Shown here piece after piece: positions 30,927 through 35,150 of a DNA stretch of 35,150 nucleotides. Numbering within the stretch: position 1 is the stretch's first letter; the number at the start of each line of letters is the position of its first letter. Position numbers and translations under genes: made by a program. The notes below the pieces were generated by a model, which saw only the letters and a program-made list of their open reading frames with translations, was not told the DNA's origin and did no database searches. The stretch is from Streptomyces chilikensis. Lineage in GTDB: Bacteria > Actinomycetota > Actinomycetes > Streptomycetales > Streptomycetaceae. Where the stretch lies: NCBI RefSeq assembly GCF_001642695.1, contig NZ_LWCC02000085.1, positions 1-35,150 of the forward strand, in the 5' to 3' direction.

Positions 30927-32009
30927 TTGCACGACGCCCGCACACCCATCGTCGCCCCCGCGGGCGGCTCCGGCGACCCGCGCGCCGACCTCGTCGAGCG
31001 CTGGGCCGCCCGGCACGGCGTCGAGGCCGCCCGCCGGCTGGCGGCCGCCGAGGACCTGGCCGACGCCGTCGCCGCGGAGATCGTGCCGGCCAACACCCGC
31101 GACACCTACGCCAAGGCCTGGCGGGTGTGGGAACGCTTCTGTGCGGACACCGGCCTGCCGACGGGGGAGGCCAGTCGCGGCGCGCTGGTCGCCTTCGTCA
31201 CCTGGATGCTGCGCGAGGGCCGCACCGACCACGCCGGCTACGCGCCCGCCTCGGCCGGCACCCACCTCGCCGGCGCGGTCGTCGGCCTGCGGACACGCGG
31301 CCACACCGTCAGCCGCGACGACCAGGCCGCCGCCCGCAAGGCCCTTCAGGGCCTCACCGTCAAACTCCTCCAGCAGGGCGAACGCCGCGGCCGCGGCCAG
31401 GCCCCCGCCGCCACCGTCTCCGACCTGCGCGCCGTCGCCCACGCCTGCCCCGACACCCTCACCGGCCACCGCGACAAGGCCCTCGTCCTCACCTCCTTCC
31501 ACTACGCCGCCCGCGCCCAGGACCCCGCCGGCCTGCTGGCCGCCGACGTCCGCCTCGACCACCGCGGCCTGGTCGTCTCCGTCCTCACCGGCAAGACCCG
31601 GCACACCGTCCGCGACGCCAAGATCCCCTACAGCCACGACCCCGGCCTCTGCCCCGTCCGCGCCTGGACCGCCTACCGCCACCGCCTCGCCACCGACGCC
31701 GACCCCCGCTGGAGCACCCCCGACGCCCCCGCCTTCCTCGCCATCGACCGCTGGGGCAACCCCACCGGCGGCCTCACCCCCGACTCCGTCACCCGCGCCA
31801 TCACCCGCATCAGCAAACGCGCCCACGTCCCCCTCACCTGGACCGGCCACAGCCTCCGCATCGGCCTCGCCACCACCGCCCGCGCCCACGGCAAGGACAC
31901 CATCACCATCGCCGACCAGGGCGGCTGGGCCCGCCACTCCCGCTCCCTCCACCGCTACATCCAACGCACCGACGGCTGGGACGACAACGCCGCAGCCGGC
32001 CTCACCTGA
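30927..32009 (+). CDS. Tyrosine recombinase (site-specific integrase)
   Basis: 360 residues from a TTG start with GGGGGAGAGGGAC upstream. Core-binding domain at about 50-160 (VPANTRDTYAKAWRVWERFCADTGLP). Catalytic domain with first arginine in SFHYAARAQDPAGLLAADV (about 195), the lysine hairpin GKTRHTVRDAKIP, box HSLRIGLATTA (about 311-321), and GGWARHSRSLHRYI with the nucleophilic tyrosine near 346. All key positions appear present, so it is probably active in strand exchange, for example in resolving or integrating the replicon. Third-position GC is extreme in the second half. Confidence 0.88.
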   Translation: MHDARTPIVAPAGGSGDPRADLVERWAARHGVEAARRLAAAEDLADAVAAEIVPANTRDTYAKAWRVWERFCADTGLPTGEASRGALVAFVTWMLREGRTDHAGYAPASAGTHLAGAVVGLRTRGHTVSRDDQAAARKALQGLTVKLLQQGERRGRGQAPAATVSDLRAVAHACPDTLTGHRDKALVLTSFHYAARAQDPAGLLAADVRLDHRGLVVSVLTGKTRHTVRDAKIPYSHDPGLCPVRAWTAYRHRLATDADPRWSTPDAPAFLAIDRWGNPTGGLTPDSVTRAITRISKRAHVPLTWTGHSLRIGLATTARAHGKDTITIADQGGWARHSRSLHRYIQRTDGWDDNAAAGLT

Positions 32010-32329
32010 CCCGCGCCACCGGCGTCGAGCCGCCAGCTCTTCCTAGCCTGACCGACCCGAACGGCGTGGCGGCGAGCGCTGCGTGACCGCCGCTCACCGA
32101 CGGTATTCGGACGCGCTGACGCGGCCGGTTGCCTGGGAATCACCGTGCCGGCCGCTCGGACGCCAGTGTTTCCAACGAATCTCCCTTGATCCCAAGACGT
32201 CTCGAATTCGTGCGTGAGTGCGATCAATTCGCGGGCACGGCCCGGCGGCGTGTGCAGAACCTGTGGCAGCTTCTGGGACGCCCGGTGGCCGCTGGAGCCG
32301 TCCGGGATCTCTTCTGTGGGGGATGTTCC
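32010..32329. other. Intergenic region upstream of the YD-repeat gene
   Basis: 320 bp. Somewhat lower GC around 32165-32235 (GAATCTCCCTTGATCCC, then GTCTCGAATTCGTGCG), where the promoter of the large secreted protein is likely; no convincing -35/-10 pair. The ribosome site GGGGGATG ends just before the start codon. No gene seen. Confidence 0.35.
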
Positions 32330-35150
32330 ATGCATTCGCGTGCTGCGGGCACGCCGTTTCGGCGTGCCCGGAAGAACATGAGACGCACCGTGGTCGCCGC
32401 TCTGACCGTGCTCACGGTCGGCGTGGCGGGACTGCCGGCCGTCGCCGCTCCGCCCGCGAACGAGGCGGCGGAATCGGTGTGGGGGAAGAAGGCGGACCGG
32501 CTGGAGGTGCCGCCGGTGAAGGTCGGCTCCAACAAGCCCGTCGCCTCACGGCCCGAGGCCGAGCCCTCGAAGGGCGAGGCGGCCTGGGAGGCGGGGCAGA
32601 AGGAACGCGCCCGTACGGGTGGCAAGGGGAGCAAGGCATCCAAGGCGCCTTCGTCGGCGTCCTCCGACGTCTCGCCCGCCAGCTACGTGCCGGAGGGCCA
32701 GGGCTCGGTCCCCTGGCACCAGATATCGGACTTCCGGATCACCGACTCCCTGGTCGCCCGCATCAACCTGTCCAACGGCAACCTGATGCTCGCCGCGACC
32801 GACTTCGAGATCGCGGGCGTCGGCCAGAAGCTGCGCCTGGCCCGCACGTACAACTCCTTCGACGCCCCCTGGGGCAAGGTCTCCCAGCAGTGGTGGCAGG
32901 AGTACGAGCGCTACCTCGACCTCTTCTACACGTCCGAGGTGATCTTCTACGACGCCACCGGCGCCACCGTCCGCTTCACCAAGAACTCCGACGGCACCTT
33001 CACCACGCCGAAGGGCTACTCGAAGGACCTGAAGAAGAACAGCGACGGCACCTACACCCTCACCGACCGCAAGTCGGGGTCGAAGGACACCTACGACGCG
33101 TACGGCACGCTGACCAAGGTCACCGACCGCAACAAGGGCACCGTCACCGTCGACCAGCACGACGAGGGCGAGGAGCACAAGGGCTTCAAGGTCACGGAGA
33201 CCCGCTCGGGCCGGTGGGTCGACCTGGTCAAGACCTACCCGAACCAGTGGCAGGCCAAGGACCACACCGGCCGCACCGCCGTCTTCGACCTCGACAGCTC
33301 CGGCAACCTGGCGCGGACGGCGGACACCGAGGGCAAGGCGACCCAGTTCCAGTACGACTCCTCCCGCCGGCTCACGAAGATCATCACGCCGGAGGGCCGT
33401 GTCACGGTCTTCACCTATGACGACCACAACCGCGTCACCTCCATGCTGCGCGCGACGTCGCTCGACGGCTCCGGGCACACCGGCCCGACCCACACCTACA
33501 GCTACTCGGGCGAATGGCCGTCCGATGCGGGCACGACGACGGTCACCGATCCCGAGAAGCACGCCACCCACTACGAGCACGACGGCGACGGCCGGGTCAC
33601 CAAGGTGACCGACGCCCTCGGCCGTGAGCGCTCGAAGAAGTACGACGCGAACAACAACGTCACCGAGGCCACCGACGCGATGGGCAGCGGTGGCGTCGGC
33701 GGCAACGTCACCGCCTACGGCTGGGACTCCCGCAACAACCCCACCTCCGCGAAGCTCCCCACCGGCGCGACCTCGTCCCTGACCGGCTACCAGACGATCT
33801 CGGGCGCTGACCTGCCGGGCTCCATGACCACCCCGGACGGGGAGAAGACCGACTACACCTACGACACCGCCGGCAACACCAAGTCCGTCGCGGTGACCGG
33901 CACCGGCGGCGGCAGCCAGACCTTCGACTACAACCCCGCCACCCCCACCTGCGGCGGCTTCGAGGGCCAGCGCTGCAAGGCCACCACGAAGATGAGCTCC
34001 ACGAAGTCGGTGTCCACCTCCTTCACGTACGACGCCAAGGGCAACCTGACCAAGGTCACCCCGCCCGCCCCGCTCGGCGTCACCACCTACACCTACGACG
34101 ACCTCGGTCGTCCCTTCATGGTGCGGGACGGGCGCGGAGTGACCGTCACGTACGAGTACGACGAGCGCGACCGCGTGGTGAAGGTCGACTCCTCCAACTA
34201 CCTCACCGTCACCTACTCCTACGACGGCGACGGCAACCTGGTCCAGCGCTCCGACAAGACCGGGGTGGTTGGCTACACCTTCGACCCGCTGAACCGGGAA
34301 ACGGTCCGCACCCTGCAGAACGGATCCCAGACCCGCCTCACCTACACCCCGGCCGGCAACGTCGACACCTATGAGGACCCGGCGGGCCTGACCGACTACA
34401 CGTGGGACGCCGTCAACAACCTCACCCAGCTGAAGACGCCGGCAGGCAAGGTCACCACGTACGAGTACGACAAGAATGACGTCCGCACGAAGACCACCTA
34501 TCCCGGCGGCACGGTCCAGGAGGTCACGCTGGACGAGTCCTCCCGGCCGAAGCGCATCAAGGCGACCTCGCCGAAGGGCACGCTGGCCGACCTCGCCTAC
34601 TCCTACGCCTACTCCGGCGCCAACGCCAACGATGACGGCAGCAAGATCCGCACCAGCACCGACGCCGTCACCGGCATGAAGACCAGCTACACCTACGACG
34701 GCGCCGGCCGCTTCTCCTACGCCAAGGAGGAGAAGGGCACCACCCTCAATTCCTCCTGGCAGTACTGCTACGACCTCGCCGGCAACCTCACTTCGCAGGG
34801 CGTGGACCAGGGGTGCCCGCGCGGTACGACCTACACGGTCAACGACGCGCAGCAGATCACCGCGAAGAACGGTGACAGCACCAACTGGTCCTACGACAAG
34901 CTCGGCAACGAGACCGCCGGCGCCTCCACCCCGGAGGGCACCCGCACCGCCGAGAAGTGGTCGGACTACTCCCAGCTCACCTCGCTCACCGTCGGCGGCA
35001 CCACCTACGCCGGCCAGTACGGTTCGACCGATCAGAGCGAGCGCATCCGCCTCGGTGACACCTTCTTCCACAACGGCCCCCTGGGCCTGTCCGCGAAGAC
35101 CACCGCCGGCGTGGACATGAGCTTCAACCGGGAACCCGGGGGCACCCTCA
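32330..35150 (+). CDS. Large secreted YD-repeat (Rhs-like) protein, 5' part
   Basis: At least 940 residues, open at the right edge. N-terminal basic region and signal peptide (VVAALTVLTVGVAGLPAVAA, cut before PPANEA near residue 41), then a lysine-rich linker (about 60-125). A DUF6531-type opening follows (DFRITDSLVARINLSNGNLMLAATDFEI...LRLARTYNSFDA). From about 330 onward there are many YD repeats: TDTEGKATQFQYDSSRRLTKI-like units, YTYDTAGNTKSV, YTYDDLGRPFMV, YSYDGDGNLVQR, YTYDGAGRFSYA. Such proteins wrap and often end in a variable toxin domain, which would lie beyond the window. Start ATG 32330 follows TGTGGGGGATG; ATG 32378 (MRRTVV) is an alternative. Confidence 0.85.
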   Translation, partial: MHSRAAGTPFRRARKNMRRTVVAALTVLTVGVAGLPAVAAPPANEAAESVWGKKADRLEVPPVKVGSNKPVASRPEAEPSKGEAAWEAGQKERARTGGKGSKASKAPSSASSDVSPASYVPEGQGSVPWHQISDFRITDSLVARINLSNGNLMLAATDFEIAGVGQKLRLARTYNSFDAPWGKVSQQWWQEYERYLDLFYTSEVIFYDATGATVRFTKNSDGTFTTPKGYSKDLKKNSDGTYTLTDRKSGSKDTYDAYGTLTKVTDRNKGTVTVDQHDEGEEHKGFKVTETRSGRWVDLVKTYPNQWQAKDHTGRTAVFDLDSSGNLARTADTEGKATQFQYDSSRRLTKIITPEGRVTVFTYDDHNRVTSMLRATSLDGSGHTGPTHTYSYSGEWPSDAGTTTVTDPEKHATHYEHDGDGRVTKVTDALGRERSKKYDANNNVTEATDAMGSGGVGGNVTAYGWDSRNNPTSAKLPTGATSSLTGYQTISGADLPGSMTTPDGEKTDYTYDTAGNTKSVAVTGTGGGSQTFDYNPATPTCGGFEGQRCKATTKMSSTKSVSTSFTYDAKGNLTKVTPPAPLGVTTYTYDDLGRPFMVRDGRGVTVTYEYDERDRVVKVDSSNYLTVTYSYDGDGNLVQRSDKTGVVGYTFDPLNRETVRTLQNGSQTRLTYTPAGNVDTYEDPAGLTDYTWDAVNNLTQLKTPAGKVTTYEYDKNDVRTKTTYPGGTVQEVTLDESSRPKRIKATSPKGTLADLAYSYAYSGANANDDGSKIRTSTDAVTGMKTSYTYDGAGRFSYAKEEKGTTLNSSWQYCYDLAGNLTSQGVDQGCPRGTTYTVNDAQQITAKNGDSTNWSYDKLGNETAGASTPEGTRTAEKWSDYSQLTSLTVGGTTYAGQYGSTDQSERIRLGDTFFHNGPLGLSAKTTAGVDMSFNREPGGTL
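32346..32370. promoter_or_regulatory. Hairpin at the start of the YD-repeat gene
   Basis: CGGGCACGCCG, three bases, CGGCGTGCCCG: perfect 11-bp arms at codons 6-14, between the two candidate start codons. If ATG 32378 is used it lies in the leader next to the weak ribosome site. Confidence 0.4.

Noticed and set aside
32546-35071. 841-codon minus-strand open frame opposite the YD-repeat gene
   Set aside because: Its translation is low-complexity V/G/L/A-rich and has no domain. The plus strand encodes clear YD repeats with a signal peptide, so this is a GC-bias shadow.
1-35150. Linear-plasmid telomere or tRNA/rRNA genes
   Set aside because: I found no terminal palindrome series at either edge and no clover-leaf or rRNA sequence, so neither is claimed.

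Overview
The window looks like part of a Streptomyces replicon that is probably a low-copy plasmid. GC content is very high with strong third-position bias. The regulators (gamma-butyrolactone-receptor-like TetR, SARP, AfsR-like BTAD protein) are typical of streptomycetes, several genes appear to be read from leaderless promoters, and one gene carries a rare TTA codon. Plasmid character rests on three things seen in the sequence: a parA-parB partition operon with seven copies of one 15-bp palindrome around it, a primase-polymerase plus SF3-helicase replication operon facing an iteron field, and two tyrosine-recombinase-like genes. No telomere is visible, so linear versus circular cannot be decided.

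Layout. 1-8101 is a left-to-right regulatory and biosynthetic block: the 3' end of an unknown gene, a ScbR-like receptor, candidate ARE operators, a SARP activator, then a tandem acyl carrier protein, a gutted ketosynthase-like protein, an Sfp-type phosphopantetheinyl transferase, a divergent acyl-CoA-dehydrogenase-like protein and a LuxR-type regulator. 8325-11906 holds a catalytically incomplete recombinase, two small proteins of unknown role and a divergent TetR/NAD(P)H-oxidoreductase pair around a clear operator. 12177-14569 is the parAB operon; the TATCACGSCGTGATA sites run from 9.77 to 17.49 kb, with three packed in a gene-poor 0.3 kb at 15.3-15.6 kb that is the likely centromere core. 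14735-19302 carries small accessory genes and an IS5-type transposase remnant. 19561-22609 is the leftward replication operon and 22573-23160 holds 15 exact 9-bp iterons plus 3 variants, the likely origin. 23293-30384 is accessory cargo: a plasmid protein, a divergent oxidoreductase/TetR pair, two VOC proteins, a BTAD regulator divergent from an alpha/beta hydrolase, and a plasmid hypothetical with a decayed paralogue 3.7 kb away. 30927-32009 encodes a tyrosine recombinase with its catalytic residues, and the window ends inside a large secreted YD-repeat (Rhs-like) protein.

How the parts work together. ParA and ParB with the palindromes would segregate the replicon; the PrimPol and helicase with the iterons would start its replication. 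In the first block the receptor probably represses the SARP gene through the AREs, and the SARP would switch on the ACP-to-LuxR genes. The PPTase can activate both carrier domains, but the neighbouring ketosynthase lacks its normal active-site motifs, so the product of this block is not predictable from known assembly-line logic. The most unusual items are the tandem ribbon-helix-helix domain fused to ParA, the partition-like site embedded in the parB reading frame, the iteron field, and the gutted ketosynthase beside a tandem ACP.
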